DNA from: Acidobacteriota bacterium
GTDB taxonomy: Bacteria; Acidobacteriota; Terriglobia; Terriglobales; Acidobacteriaceae
DNA length: 64,000 nt
Assembly (NCBI GenBank): GCA_018268855.1
Contig: JAFDVR010000010.1
Location: 44,815-108,814, forward strand
Direction of reading: 5' to 3'
Position 1 is the stretch's first letter. The number at the start of each line of letters is the position of its first letter. Below are positions 1 to 9,011 of this stretch, piece by piece. The translations under genes were made by a program, and so were the position numbers. The notes beneath the pieces were generated by a model. It did no database searches, was not told the DNA's origin, and was given only the letters and a program-made list of their open reading frames with translations.

Positions 1-1263
1 GCAGATGGCGACGAGTCCGAGCGAGGTGAGTTCTTTATTCACGAGGCGATGAACGGGCAGGCCGGTAACGTCTGCCTTGATCTGCGAGAGTAGATCGTTT
101 TGCGCGAGGCCGCCGGAGATGCGAAGCGATGTGGCGTTCACGCCGCAATCCTTCATGCAATCCAGGATGTGCCGCAGGCTGTATGCGAGGGATTCGAGGA
201 CAGCGCGGGCGATGACTGCGCTGGTGGTGTCCAGGCCGAGGCCGAGCAGCGCGCCTCTTGCATGGGGCGTCCAGTAGGGTGTGCGTTCGCCTGCAAGGTA
301 TGGAAGAAAGGTAACGCCGTTTGCTCCCGGCGAGACAGTGGCCGCGCTCTGCGACCAGAGATCGACGCTGCTGTGCAGCAAGTGTTTCTCTGCCCACGCG
401 ATGGTGCTGCCTGAGCAAGCGTTCGATCCACGCACCAGCGATCCCTGCTGGAATGGAACGGAGTAGATGCGTTGCTGCTCATCGCGGATTTCAGTGGGGT
501 GATAAACGCCGACGGAGGTGACGGTGCCGGAGATGTCGAGCGCATCGCCTTGCTGTGAGAGACCCGCTGAAATGTAGGCGCATTTGCTGTCGAACGATGC
601 GCTGATGACTGGCACTTGGTTAAAGCCGTAGGTCGTTGCGAGATCACTGTTGAGCTTTCCGATCTCTTCGCCGACGGGAACTACTCTTCCGAAGAGATTG
701 GGAGGGATGTGCAGAGCGTTGCGGATTGCATCGGAGTACAGACGAAGCGCTGTGTATGTGTTGAGTGTTCGTTCTCCGGTGAGGAAGAAATTGAGCGATC
801 CGGTCGCGTCGAGCATGGTTTGCGTGCGCGACGCGATCTCCGGGGTTTCGCGACGGAGGCGCAGTGCGTTTGGAAGCGGGTCGGCTACGGTTGTGCGAAA
901 CGACGGGCGAACGGTGGTGGAACTGTTGATTGCGTTGCGGACGGTTTCGATGTCTGCCTGCGCGCGTCCGTCGAGGTACATCACTGCCGGCGCGAGCGCG
1001 TGGCCATCGCTATCGAGAGGTACCCAACCTGCGAGTGGGCCGCTGGCCGCGATGATGCTGGGCTGGACGCCTTCTTTGCTCGCGGCGTGAAATGCCTGAT
1101 GAAGAAGATCGGCCCATTCCACGGATTGCTGCGTGTAACTGGTCCCGACAACTGCGGAAGTTACAGGTGACGACCAGCCCCAGATCTGCTCACCACCCGG
1201 TACGTATGCGGAGAGGCGCAGGCTCTGTGTGCCGAGATCGATTGCAAAGATCGTGGTCGCCAT
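1..1263 (-). CDS. FGGY-family carbohydrate kinase (partial at window edge)
   Basis: Reading the minus strand from an ATG at 1263 gives 421 uninterrupted codons to base 1, so the C-terminus lies outside the window. The product phosphorylates a sugar or sugar acid with ATP in the cytoplasm. The N-terminal ATPase motif DLGTQS sits near residue 9. GERTPYWTPHARG (about residue 325) and SGGLAQNDLLSQIKAD (about residue 381) match the C-terminal FGGY domain, most like xylulokinase-type members. It starts 7 bases after the aldolase stop and is the fourth gene of an operon with the aldolase, MFS importer and secreted BNR protein. The substrate cannot be read from sequence; an FGGY kinase beside an HpcH aldolase suggests a keto-deoxy sugar acid or pentose route. 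Confidence 0.88.
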   Translation of the reverse strand, partial: MATTIFAIDLGTQSLRLSAYVPGGEQIWGWSSPVTSAVVGTSYTQQSVEWADLLHQAFHAASKEGVQPSIIAASGPLAGWVPLDSDGHALAPAVMYLDGRAQADIETVRNAINSSTTVRPSFRTTVADPLPNALRLRRETPEIASRTQTMLDATGSLNFFLTGERTLNTYTALRLYSDAIRNALHIPPNLFGRVVPVGEEIGKLNSDLATTYGFNQVPVISASFDSKCAYISAGLSQQGDALDISGTVTSVGVYHPTEIRDEQQRIYSVPFQQGSLVRGSNACSGSTIAWAEKHLLHSSVDLWSQSAATVSPGANGVTFLPYLAGERTPYWTPHARGALLGLGLDTTSAVIARAVLESLAYSLRHILDCMKDCGVNATSLRISGGLAQNDLLSQIKADVTGLPVHRLVNKELTSLGLVAIC

Positions 1264-1270
1264 CGTTTTA

Positions 1271-2041
1271 TTATTCGTTGCCGCTATCAGGCCTGAGACT
1301 TGCGAGTGCCGATGTAAAGCCTTTGTACAGAATGCCCCGGTCGGAGCCAAATGTGAGTACGTTATAGCCGAGCGAGCTGTAGATTTCGATTTCGGAAACT
1401 GAGCGTACCAGTGCGCCGCAGAGTTTGCCTTGATTACGCGCAGCTTGTGCGACGTGGACGAGTGCCTGGCGAAAAGCCTTGTTGTTCATGTCGGCAGGCA
1501 CCTGCATTTCGATGCTGAGGTCGGTAGGGCCGACAAACAAGATGTCAATTCCCTCTGTTGCCGCAATGGCTTCTGCAGCCGATAGGCCTGCGCGTGATTC
1601 GATCTGCGCCATCAGCACGATGTTTTGATTGCATTGCTGTAGATAGTCTTTGTAGGTTGCGCCGTATCCGCTGGCGCGTGTGGAGGTAGCAGCGCCGCGT
1701 GTGCCTGCAGGAGGGATGTGCGCGAGTTGCACGATCTCGCGGGCGGCTTCTGCTGATTCGACGTTGGGGACCATCACGCCGGCGGGGCCGAGATCAAGGA
1801 TGTCTTTGAAGAGAGCGGCATTGACATGCGGAACACGCACAATGGCCGCGGTAGGCGAAGGCGCGAGCGCGAGCAGTTGATGGTACAGATCGTGGCGGTC
1901 GCCCGATCCGTGCTCCAGATCGATCAACGCCCAATCGAAACCTGCCGAGCCTGCAATCTCTGCACTTACTGCCGAGCCTGCGTTGAGCCACGTTCCGGCG
2001 AAGATGCCGTTTCTCATGGTCTCTTTATCGATCCACTTCAT
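1271..2041 (-). CDS. HpcH/HpaI-family aldolase
   Basis: A 256-residue class II pyruvate-dependent aldolase of the HpcH/HpaI/GarL/RhmA type, which cleaves 2-keto-3-deoxy sugar acids or similar diacids to pyruvate plus an aldehyde. DLEHG at residues 41-45 carries the usual catalytic His. QIESRAGL supplies a metal-binding Glu, and GPTDLS the conserved loop near the second metal ligand. The full length is typical of the family. Its ATG overlaps the MFS stop by 4 bases (ATGA), implying translational coupling. With the downstream FGGY kinase it probably forms the cytoplasmic arm of the pathway. The exact substrate (2-keto-3-deoxy-rhamnonate, -galactarate or another) is not decidable here. Confidence 0.88.
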   Translation of the reverse strand: MKWIDKETMRNGIFAGTWLNAGSAVSAEIAGSAGFDWALIDLEHGSGDRHDLYHQLLALAPSPTAAIVRVPHVNAALFKDILDLGPAGVMVPNVESAEAAREIVQLAHIPPAGTRGAATSTRASGYGATYKDYLQQCNQNIVLMAQIESRAGLSAAEAIAATEGIDILFVGPTDLSIEMQVPADMNNKAFRQALVHVAQAARNQGKLCGALVRSVSEIEIYSSLGYNVLTFGSDRGILYKGFTSALASLRPDSGNE

Positions 2042-3336
2042 GCTTTCTCTTTCGCGAGATGACGATCTTCGTTGATAGATATGCTGCCCCTGGTGAGCGC
2101 GATGTAGAGCATGGCCGCGATGAAGGTTATGGCAGCGTTGAGCAGCAGCGGCTGGCGGAAGTTACCGGTGCGCTCGACCAGTATTCCGGTGAGCAGAGGC
2201 GCGAGCGCTCCGCCGATGTATCCGCCGAAGTTTTGGATGGAGCCGAGCGATGCGGTGAGATGCGCGGGAGCTGCGATGGGCACGGTTGCCCACGCGGCGC
2301 TTGCCGCTACATAGGTTGCGAACATGGATGCGGAGATGAGGAAGAGCACCGTCGCATCGTGCACGACGAATGGGATGAGCGCGCCGCATAGTGCAGAGAG
2401 AAGCATGCTAACCGCGACGAGCACTTTGCGGCTCGCCATGGGCTGCATGCCTTTTGCGACGAGGAGATCGCAGAGCCAGCCGCCGAGGATTCCGCCGATG
2501 AATCCGCATAGAAACGGAATGGAGGCGAGCATGCCTGCCTTCGCGATGGACATGTGCCGCTCGTGTTCGAGGTAGAACGGGAGCCAGCTTGTGTACAGCC
2601 ATATGGTGTAGATGAGGCCGAAGAATCCTGCGACCATGCCCCACGTTGTGCGACTGCGAAAGAGCTGAGCCCATGTGCTCCACGATGGCTGCGAGGTTGT
2701 TGCGGCGTCTACTTCGGAGAGAAATGATTTTTCTTCGGCGGAAAGATAGGTTTCTGCGGGATCGCGATGGATGCTCCACCACGCTATCGACAAGATTGCC
2801 CCGAGTGCTCCGGCGAGGATAAACATCCAACGCCAGTTGAGACGCAACATGACGAAGGTGAGCAGTGGGATGGCAATGAAACTTCCGAAGGAAGCGGCTG
2901 CCTGGCAGATGCCGATGGCCAGTCCGCGCTGGCGGATGTTGAACCAGTCGCGCACGACGCGAGCGCCCGTTGGGAAGAGTGGCGCTTCGCCAATGCCGAG
3001 CGCGGCGCGCGCTGTGGCAAACTGCGCGAAGTTGGTGACGAAGCCTCCTGCGGCTTGCGCTATCGACCAGCCGAAGAGACTGACCGCGAGCACGCGGCGC
3101 GGGCCATACCAGTCAATGACGACGCCGACGGGGAGTTGCGACAATGCGTAGGCCCAGAGAAAGGCTGAGAGCAGCAGTCCCATGCTGCTGATGGGGATGT
3201 GCAACTCGGCCTGCACCACCTGGTTCGCAACGGCAAGCGTTGCGCGATCGAGGTAGTTCAACATGCCTGCGAGTACCAGCATGGAAATGGCCCATCGTTG
3301 CCGGCGTGTGATGTTCGCGGTAGCGGGAGCGATCAC
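2038..3336 (-). CDS. MFS transporter, anion:cation symporter type
   Basis: A 432-residue inner-membrane transporter with about twelve hydrophobic segments. It resembles the ACS group of the major facilitator superfamily (ExuT/GudP-like importers of hexuronates, glucarate or galactonate). The first helix contains NYLDRATLAVANQ and the loop 2-3 region contains DWYGPRRVLAVS, both typical of that group. It overlaps the upstream BNR protein gene by 4 bases and the downstream aldolase gene by 4 bases, so all are likely co-translated. In context it probably imports the acidic sugar released outside the cytoplasm. Substrate inference rests on family and neighbours only. Confidence 0.85.
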   Translation of the reverse strand: MIAPATANITRRQRWAISMLVLAGMLNYLDRATLAVANQVVQAELHIPISSMGLLLSAFLWAYALSQLPVGVVIDWYGPRRVLAVSLFGWSIAQAAGGFVTNFAQFATARAALGIGEAPLFPTGARVVRDWFNIRQRGLAIGICQAAASFGSFIAIPLLTFVMLRLNWRWMFILAGALGAILSIAWWSIHRDPAETYLSAEEKSFLSEVDAATTSQPSWSTWAQLFRSRTTWGMVAGFFGLIYTIWLYTSWLPFYLEHERHMSIAKAGMLASIPFLCGFIGGILGGWLCDLLVAKGMQPMASRKVLVAVSMLLSALCGALIPFVVHDATVLFLISASMFATYVAASAAWATVPIAAPAHLTASLGSIQNFGGYIGGALAPLLTGILVERTGNFRQPLLLNAAITFIAAMLYIALTRGSISINEDRHLAKEKA

Positions 3337-4592
3337 TTTGCCGATTTCTCCGGGCGAGGTCCGAGCGGTTTGTTCACAAGAATCTTTGTGCCGGAACCGG
3401 GCGAAAGGAAGTCGCCGGCGAGGATATCGGATTCGCGGAAACGCGCGCGGAGAATTTCGCCATCGGTCGCTCGGTTTCTGTCGTACAGGATGTTGATGGT
3501 GCCGTCGGGAGATTGAAATCCGTCAGGATAGGTGACGCCCATGCGCTCGTCGAGCATGAGGCCGCCCTTCCAGGTTTTGCCGTCGTCGCCGGAGAGGAAG
3601 GCCATCATCTTTTCGCGCTTCTTGAGGCGCTCATCTACGCGACCGTTCTTTACGAGCAGAAGATTGCCGGATTGCAGACGGCGGAGGAAGAACCTTACGT
3701 TGACGTTGCGAATGGGCGACGGCTTTGGCTCGCTCCATGTGCGTCCCTTATCGCTGGAGAAGCTTTCGTAGGTGGTTTCGTAGGTGCGTGCCAGCATCCA
3801 GAGACGTCCGTCTTTGAGTTCGACAATCATGTGCTCGTCGAAGTTCTGGTGCGGGAAGGAGACGCCTCCGCGGCGCGTCCAGGTTTTGCCTTGATCGGTT
3901 GAAGCGTAGACGCTCGCCATGCGCATGGAATCGAGTTCGTGGTGCGCATCGGCGAGCGGGTCGTTCGCAATCTTTTTATGCAGCCGTGTTCTAACGACAT
4001 CTCTTGGCCAGAGAGATACCGGCAGCAGCCAATCGCCGTTGGAGAGCACGGTTGGCTTGTTCAGCGTTGCTCCATCGGCGAAACGAACCGGCTTGGTCCA
4101 CTTCGGCTTTTTTGCATCGGGATGATCGCAGCGCATGTACCAATCGCCGCCGCGGCCATCGAAGTATCCGAGGCTCTGGTCGAAGAAGAGCCACAGACGA
4201 CCCTTGGGGTCGGTCCAAAGATTGCCGACGAGCGTGCGCCGCTGCGGGAGGCCGGGCTGGTCGACGGGATCGATCACGAATCGCGGCTTGGACCAGGTCT
4301 TGCCATCGTCGTCGCTGGTGGCGATGGACATCCATCCGTTGTCGCTGTCTCCGTTTCCGATCCATGCTGCCCAGATGCGCCCTTTGGGCGTGCGGTCCCA
4401 GCCGATGACCATGCCCTCAGTGCGGTTCTCATCCTGATATTCCGGGCCGGGATGGAAGAGGATGCGGGGCCGCTCCAGTGCGGTGTCGAGCTGCTTCTGG
4501 GTCAGAGCGGCGGTCTGGGCGTGTCCTGAAGCGGCAAAGGCAGTCAGAAGTAATCCCGCTATGGACATGACTGCTGAACGTGGAAACGACAT
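3333..4592 (-). CDS. Secreted BNR-repeat (sialidase-like) protein
   Basis: A 419-residue protein with a Sec signal peptide (hydrophobic stretch ending near SGHAQ, about residue 25). At least four Asp-box type repeats are readable: TSDDDGKTWSKP, STDQGKTWTRR, SSDKGRTWSEP and SGDDGKTWKGG. This predicts the six-bladed propeller of the BNR-like/exo-sialidase superfamily. Members cleave terminal sialic acid, but many act on other acidic sugars, and this fold also contains lyases. It is the first gene of the operon and probably generates the monosaccharide taken up by the following MFS protein. No N-acetylneuraminate lyase or NAG-6-P genes are present, which argues against true sialic acid catabolism. 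Confidence 0.8.
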   Translation of the reverse strand: MSFPRSAVMSIAGLLLTAFAASGHAQTAALTQKQLDTALERPRILFHPGPEYQDENRTEGMVIGWDRTPKGRIWAAWIGNGDSDNGWMSIATSDDDGKTWSKPRFVIDPVDQPGLPQRRTLVGNLWTDPKGRLWLFFDQSLGYFDGRGGDWYMRCDHPDAKKPKWTKPVRFADGATLNKPTVLSNGDWLLPVSLWPRDVVRTRLHKKIANDPLADAHHELDSMRMASVYASTDQGKTWTRRGGVSFPHQNFDEHMIVELKDGRLWMLARTYETTYESFSSDKGRTWSEPKPSPIRNVNVRFFLRRLQSGNLLLVKNGRVDERLKKREKMMAFLSGDDGKTWKGGLMLDERMGVTYPDGFQSPDGTINILYDRNRATDGEILRARFRESDILAGDFLSPGSGTKILVNKPLGPRPEKSAK

Positions 4593-4734
4593 ATGTGCTC
4601 CTTATGAGCAATTAGCAACACAAAGTAACATAAATGAACTTTAACGACCAGAAGTTTCTAAGAGCAGTCAAATTCCAGCTAAAAGCTGGTGGGTCCTGCA
4701 GACCAAAGCATGGAGAAATGAGGATATTAAGGAT

Positions 4735-4809
4735 TGGTGGGCACAGCAGGATTCGAACCTACGACTTCCACCGTGTGAAGGTGGCACTCTACCGCTGAGT
4801 TATGCGCCC
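4735..4809 (-). tRNA. tRNA-Val (anticodon CAC)
   Basis: The minus strand folds as a complete tRNA. The acceptor stem GGGCGCA pairs with TGTGCCC, and the anticodon stem CCACC/GGTGG encloses TTCACAC, giving anticodon CAC for valine GUG codons. The T arm is GTAGG-TTCGAAT-CCTGC. Discriminator A (4738) and an encoded CCA (4735-4737) follow. It lies alone between the BNR operon and the sigma factor gene. Confidence 0.95.
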
Positions 4810-5042
4810 GGAGGGGAAACTGGTTCCGGAGCAGACAACCGGCGCGGGCACGCCATCCATCTGCTCGATCAGCATACCATTACCCGCTGCCGCAAGACGG
4901 CATGCGCAGGAAGTACAATCGTCTTTTCATGCCCGAATCATCGCCAAAACACGAAACTCATTCGCAAAAAAAACCGGATTCCGCCGGGAAGACGCAACAA
5001 AAGGGCGGAAATGGGGTATTTGAGGATGGAGAACGAGACGAT

Positions 5043-5696
5043 ATGGCGACTCTGGCGCTCCATCCCGGAATACTGGCTGATGCGGAGATTGTGGAGACAC
5101 AGCATCCGACGAACGGTGCGGCGGCAGCAACAGACGATGCAGCCATCATGCTCCGGCTCAAGGCCGGAGAACTGGACTGCTTCGACTATCTGCTGAACAA
5201 GTACCGCAGGCCGATTGTGCACTTTATGTACCGCATGGTGCATAACCAAGCGGTAGCCGAGGAGCTGGCGCAGGAGGTCTTTCTGCGGGTGTACCGCTCG
5301 CGGGAGACGTACCGGGCCGAGGCGCGCTTCAGCACATGGCTATATCGGATCGCGACCAACCTGGCGGTGAACTACGCGCGCGACACAAAGAATGAGCGCA
5401 CGGCGCCGAAGCTGAATTTGGATGAGCCGGACTATGAGACTGGGACGACGCCGGACGTGGCCGATCAGGCCATGTCCGCCGAAGCGGCGATGCTGCGGCG
5501 GGAGCGGATGAACGCCATCCGTCAGCATGTAGAGGCGCTGCCGGAGCGGCAAAAGATGGCGGTGTTGATGCACAAGTACGAGGAGATGGATTACAAGCAG
5601 ATCGGCGAAGTGTTAAAGCTGAGTGAATCAGCCACCAAGTCGCTTCTGTTCCGCGCTTACCAGACATTGCGCGAAAAATTGAAAGATTTTGTTTAG
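5043..5696 (+). CDS. ECF-type RNA polymerase sigma factor
   Basis: A 217-residue sigma-70 family regulator of the RpoE/ECF class. Region 2 is readable in the YLLNKYRRPIVHFMYRMV and EELAQEVFLRVYR segments, followed by RFSTWLYRIATN. Region 4 is the helix-turn-helix around LPERQKMAVLMHKYEEMDYK and LKLSESATKSLLFRAY. The frame stays open 47 codons upstream to 4902, but that part is low-complexity and unlike sigma factors, so the ATG at 5043 (product starting MATLALHPG) is preferred. The next gene encodes a zinc-binding anti-sigma factor 50 bases downstream, so activity is probably gated by that partner. Confidence 0.92.
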   Translation: MATLALHPGILADAEIVETQHPTNGAAAATDDAAIMLRLKAGELDCFDYLLNKYRRPIVHFMYRMVHNQAVAEELAQEVFLRVYRSRETYRAEARFSTWLYRIATNLAVNYARDTKNERTAPKLNLDEPDYETGTTPDVADQAMSAEAAMLRRERMNAIRQHVEALPERQKMAVLMHKYEEMDYKQIGEVLKLSESATKSLLFRAYQTLREKLKDFV

Positions 5697-5746
5697 AACG
5701 CGCCGCTTGAGGCGAACAAGTTTTTAGAATTGCATGGAGTACTGAA

Positions 5747-6250
5747 ATGAACTGCCACAACGTAGAAGAAGGGATGATGGACCTGCTGGAGGCTGGCGAT
5801 CTGGCTTCGTTAGGGGCCGGTCCCATGGCCGAGCACATCGCTGGTTGTCCGGGATGCTCTGCGCGGCTAATGCAGATGCGCAGCCTCTTTGCCGCGATGG
5901 ATGACTGGAAGGCACCAGAGGTTTCACCGTGGTTCGACAGCAAGATGCATGCGCGTTTGCGTGAAGAGGCGCAGCGTGCGCCCGAGGGTTTCTTTGAGCG
6001 CATGCGCTCGCGTTTCCTGTTCAACTCGGCATATACGATGAAACCGCTGGTTGCAGGCGCGATGGCGCTGGTACTTGTGGCTGGCGGAGGCACCGTTGCG
6101 TATGAGCAACTGCACCATACGGCCACTACACCGTCAGTAGCCGTGCAGGACCTCCAGCGGTTCGAAAATAATATGACCGCGTTGCAGGACATGGACCAGT
6201 TGGATCAGGCAGTAGACAATGCTTCTGACGATGCTGTTCCTGCGAGCTAA
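5747..6250 (+). CDS. Zinc-finger anti-sigma factor
   Basis: A 167-residue membrane-anchored anti-sigma factor. The N-terminal ZAS motif is visible: Cys3 in MNCHNVEE and then HIAGCPGC, giving the H-x3-C-x2-C cluster near residues 30-37. A single transmembrane helix follows around residues 100-118 (VAGAMALVLVAGGGTVAY), with a short extracytoplasmic tail. Family members hold the cognate ECF sigma factor at the membrane until a signal releases it. Position directly after the sigma gene supports cognate pairing. Neither the signal nor a protease is encoded nearby. Confidence 0.88.
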   Translation: MNCHNVEEGMMDLLEAGDLASLGAGPMAEHIAGCPGCSARLMQMRSLFAAMDDWKAPEVSPWFDSKMHARLREEAQRAPEGFFERMRSRFLFNSAYTMKPLVAGAMALVLVAGGGTVAYEQLHHTATTPSVAVQDLQRFENNMTALQDMDQLDQAVDNASDDAVPAS

Positions 6251-6306
6251 AGAAATATCGCCCCGTTCGATTGCGCGGGAAAGATGTATTGAGAAGTATT
6301 GAAGTT

Positions 6307-6912
6307 ATGTATCTGCCCAGGCCAACTCGCAGCAACGCCCCTCTCCGCCAGCTCGTGGTGGCGATGTTGTTTGGCTTCCTTCCGCTGATGGGAATGGCAC
6401 AGGGCGACCACCCTAATCGTGGCCGCAATATGCCGCAGCGCAGTGGCCCACCCCCGCAACAGCGCGGGGGATTTGGGCAGCCGAGAGGACAGCACCTTCC
6501 ACAGTGGTTTGCACAGCGCAGCCAGATGACGCCCCAGCAGCGCGAGGATGCCCTTCGTCACGAGCCGGGTTTTCGGCAGATGTCTCCTGAAGCCCAGCAG
6601 AAGGCGATGAACGGTCTGCAGCGGTTGAACCAAATGACTCCGCAGCAACGCCAGCGCATGCTGGCCCGCAACGAGGCGATTGAGCGCATGTCGCCCGATC
6701 AGCGGCGTGCGTTTCGTGGTGCGCTGCAAAGCTGGAAAGATATGCCACCTGACCGTCGCAAGGTGGTGGCCCGGTCACTCCATGAGCTTCGTCAGTTGCC
6801 TCCGGAGCAGCGAGGGGCGGCGCTCAATGCGCCACAGTACCACTCGCGATTAACGGATGAGGAGCGGCGGAACCTGGAATTGATGTTATCGGCTGAGCCG
6901 AGGATGCCGTAA
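6307..6912 (+). CDS. DUF3106-type secreted protein
   Basis: A protein of about 201 residues with a Sec signal (hydrophobic segment VVAMLFGFLPLMGMAQ), a Pro/Gln/Arg-rich linker, and repeated helices built on Q-M-T/S-P-x-x-Q/R-R (QMTPQQRE, QMSPEAQQ, QMTPQQRQ, RMSPDQRR). This matches DUF3106, whose function is unknown. The ATG at 6307 places the signal peptide properly; an upstream ATG at 6271 is in frame but less likely. It follows the anti-sigma gene by 56 bases and often accompanies such pairs in Acidobacteriota (general knowledge). An envelope role linked to the sigma/anti-sigma pair is an inference. Confidence 0.75.
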   Translation: MYLPRPTRSNAPLRQLVVAMLFGFLPLMGMAQGDHPNRGRNMPQRSGPPPQQRGGFGQPRGQHLPQWFAQRSQMTPQQREDALRHEPGFRQMSPEAQQKAMNGLQRLNQMTPQQRQRMLARNEAIERMSPDQRRAFRGALQSWKDMPPDRRKVVARSLHELRQLPPEQRGAALNAPQYHSRLTDEERRNLELMLSAEPRMP

Positions 6913-6986
6913 GGTTCTCTAATTGCAGATCCGAAGCCCTCTTTTCGTTTAGTCAGTGGCATGAAGTCCTGCTGGATCACCACTGC

Positions 6987-7910
6987 TCACTTCCTGAACA
7001 AGCTCTTCAAGAGAAAAAGAACGTTCGCAGGGCGTTCGGCGAGCCGTCGCATGAAGTAGGGATACCACTCCGGACCAAAAGGAATGTAGACGCGGACGCG
7101 GTAGCCTTCACGGACGAGCCGCTGCTGCAGGTCGCGGCGAATGCCATAGAGCATCTGAAACTCAAAGGCATCGCGGCTGATTCCATGGTCCGTTACGAAT
7201 TGTTTTGTGGCGTTGATGATAGCTTCGTCGTGCGTAGCGATGCCGCAGAAGACGGGTGAGGTGACCATGCGCTGCATCAGCCGGATGTAGTTTCTATCCG
7301 TCTCCGCTTTGTCCTGAAAGGCATGGGTGCTGTCTTCTTTGTAAGCGCCTTTGCAGAGCCGGATGCGGATACCTTCACGCAACAGCAGATCAGCGTCTTT
7401 TTCTGTGCGATAGAGATAGGCCTGCAGGACAGCGCCGACGGCGCCAGTGCAACTGGGTACTTTGTTCAGGCGGCGAACCATATCGAGGGTGGCTTGCGTG
7501 TAGCGCGTGCTTTCCATATCGATGCGAATGAAGCTGCCGAATTTGCGCGCCTTCCCGGCCAGGTCGCAGACGATCTCTTCAGTGAGCGAAGGCGAGAGGT
7601 CAATGCCCATCTGCGTAAGCTTGAGACTAACGTTGGCATCGAGCCTTTCGCGCGCGATGACCTCCAGCAACGTGTGATACACGGCAGCGGAGGCATAGGC
7701 CTGACGTTCGGAGTTGACGTTCTCTCCCAATGAGTCAAGCGAAACCTGCATGCCCAGTGCATTGACACGGCGACATGCCGCGATCGCATCTTCTATCGTC
7801 ATTCCAGCCACAAATCGGCTTGAAATTTTGCGGCCGGCCGAGGAGTTTTCCAGCCATGAGCGCAGCTTTCGATTTTGGGAGAGAGAGATGAAGAAGGACC
7901 GGAACATCAC
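6987..7910 (-). CDS. Proline dehydrogenase
   Basis: A 307-residue FAD-dependent monofunctional proline dehydrogenase, oxidising L-proline to 1-pyrroline-5-carboxylate at the membrane/cytoplasm face. Family hallmarks are present: the C-terminal segment YIPFGPEWYPYFMRRLAERP with its substrate-binding arginines, FEFQMLYGIRRDLQ before it, and RLCKGAYKE and IATHDE in the barrel. Length fits the stand-alone enzymes rather than PutA. No P5C dehydrogenase lies in the window. It is transcribed alone, convergent with the DUF3106 gene. Confidence 0.93.
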   Translation of the reverse strand: MMFRSFFISLSQNRKLRSWLENSSAGRKISSRFVAGMTIEDAIAACRRVNALGMQVSLDSLGENVNSERQAYASAAVYHTLLEVIARERLDANVSLKLTQMGIDLSPSLTEEIVCDLAGKARKFGSFIRIDMESTRYTQATLDMVRRLNKVPSCTGAVGAVLQAYLYRTEKDADLLLREGIRIRLCKGAYKEDSTHAFQDKAETDRNYIRLMQRMVTSPVFCGIATHDEAIINATKQFVTDHGISRDAFEFQMLYGIRRDLQQRLVREGYRVRVYIPFGPEWYPYFMRRLAERPANVLFLLKSLFRK

Positions 7911-8044
7911 ACACCGCCAGGCAGTGATTTTTGCATAGGAAGAACAGGGTTTTCACAGCAGGGCTAGCCCAATGTTTGTTAAGCAGACTGCTAGCGAACC
8001 ACCTGTGGTTCTCAAGGGATGAGCGTTACACCGGCAGAAAAAAT

Positions 8045-8863
8045 TTAGTGATTCGAATGCATCTCTGACGCGCCAGTGCGTCGCGGGACAGGCGGAGTAA
8101 TCATGCCGGAAGTGTCTTTCAGCGCAGCAATATCTTCATCGTAACGACCGGCAAGAGAATTGGCCCGGATGATGGCGACATCCTCCAACATGCGCGCGCC
8201 ATCGCGCAGGTAGCTCATCTTGGAACGCTCATCGTGGCCCCACGATACGGGAACTTCCACAATTTTGTATCCAAGCTTACGGGCAATAAAGAGCACTTCA
8301 GGATCGAAACCCCAGCGCTCGATGCGCTGCAGACGAAAGATGACCTGGGCCGCTGGACGGCGAAAGGCTTTGAAGCCACATTGCGTATCCGCATAAGGAA
8401 GGCCCATGACAAGACGCGTGACTGCGTTGAAGCACCTGCCGAAGAAGCGGCGATACAGCGGCTGATGGATCGTCTGGCGGCTTTTTTCCAGCCAGCGCGA
8501 GCCGAGTACGACATCGGCCCCTGCACGAATGACCTCAAAGAGCCGCTCCGCTTCTTCAATCGGCGCAGAGAGATCGGCATCTGTAAACATCACAATTTGT
8601 CCGTTGGATTGAAGCAGTCCATTGCGAACGGCGTATCCTTTTCCGCGATTGCCGGCATTGCGGATCAGATTTAGCTCCGGGTAACTCTTCATCCACTCCT
8701 GAACGATGGCTGCGGTAGCGTCGGTAGATCCATCGTCAACAACAAGCACCTCTGCGTCCCACTTGCGCTCACGGACACAAGTCAGCACGCCTTCCAACGC
8801 TGCGTCGATGCGGGACGCCTCATTGTAGGCCGGAATTACGATGCTGTACTGCGGAGAAGGCAT
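8045..8863 (-). CDS. Glycosyltransferase family 2 (polyprenyl-phosphate hexosyltransferase type)
   Basis: A 272-residue GT-A fold enzyme resembling dolichyl/polyprenyl-phosphate glucosyl- or mannosyltransferases (ALG5/DPM1-like). YSIVIPAYNEASRI opens the domain, VVDDGSTDAT binds nucleotide sugar, and MFTDADLSAP carries the metal-binding DxD. GSRWLEKS and TQCGFKAFRR follow. The ATG at 8863 (MPSPQYS) starts right at the fold and is preferred. The frame extends 22 codons further to 8929 and neither start has a strong Shine-Dalgarno. No membrane helices are obvious, so it probably works at the membrane surface, loading a lipid carrier for glycan or glycoprotein synthesis. Confidence 0.85.
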   Translation of the reverse strand: MPSPQYSIVIPAYNEASRIDAALEGVLTCVRERKWDAEVLVVDDGSTDATAAIVQEWMKSYPELNLIRNAGNRGKGYAVRNGLLQSNGQIVMFTDADLSAPIEEAERLFEVIRAGADVVLGSRWLEKSRQTIHQPLYRRFFGRCFNAVTRLVMGLPYADTQCGFKAFRRPAAQVIFRLQRIERWGFDPEVLFIARKLGYKIVEVPVSWGHDERSKMSYLRDGARMLEDVAIIRANSLAGRYDEDIAALKDTSGMITPPVPRRTGASEMHSNH

Positions 8864-9011
8864 ATGCGTTAGACGCTCAGGATATTCATACTCGCTTGAA
8901 GCAAGGGAGTGCGGCTCATGATATCGCATTCATTCAGCGCGCTTCCAGTGCATGGAGATCTGGATTTGACGAAATGCCGGAAACTTTCCTGATAGGTGTA
9001 CACTCCAAACC

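Noticed and set aside
3333..4592. True sialidase of a sialic acid operon
   Set aside because: Asp boxes fit the fold, but neighbours lack NanA, NanK or NanE and include an HpcH aldolase instead, so a specific sialidase call is not supported.
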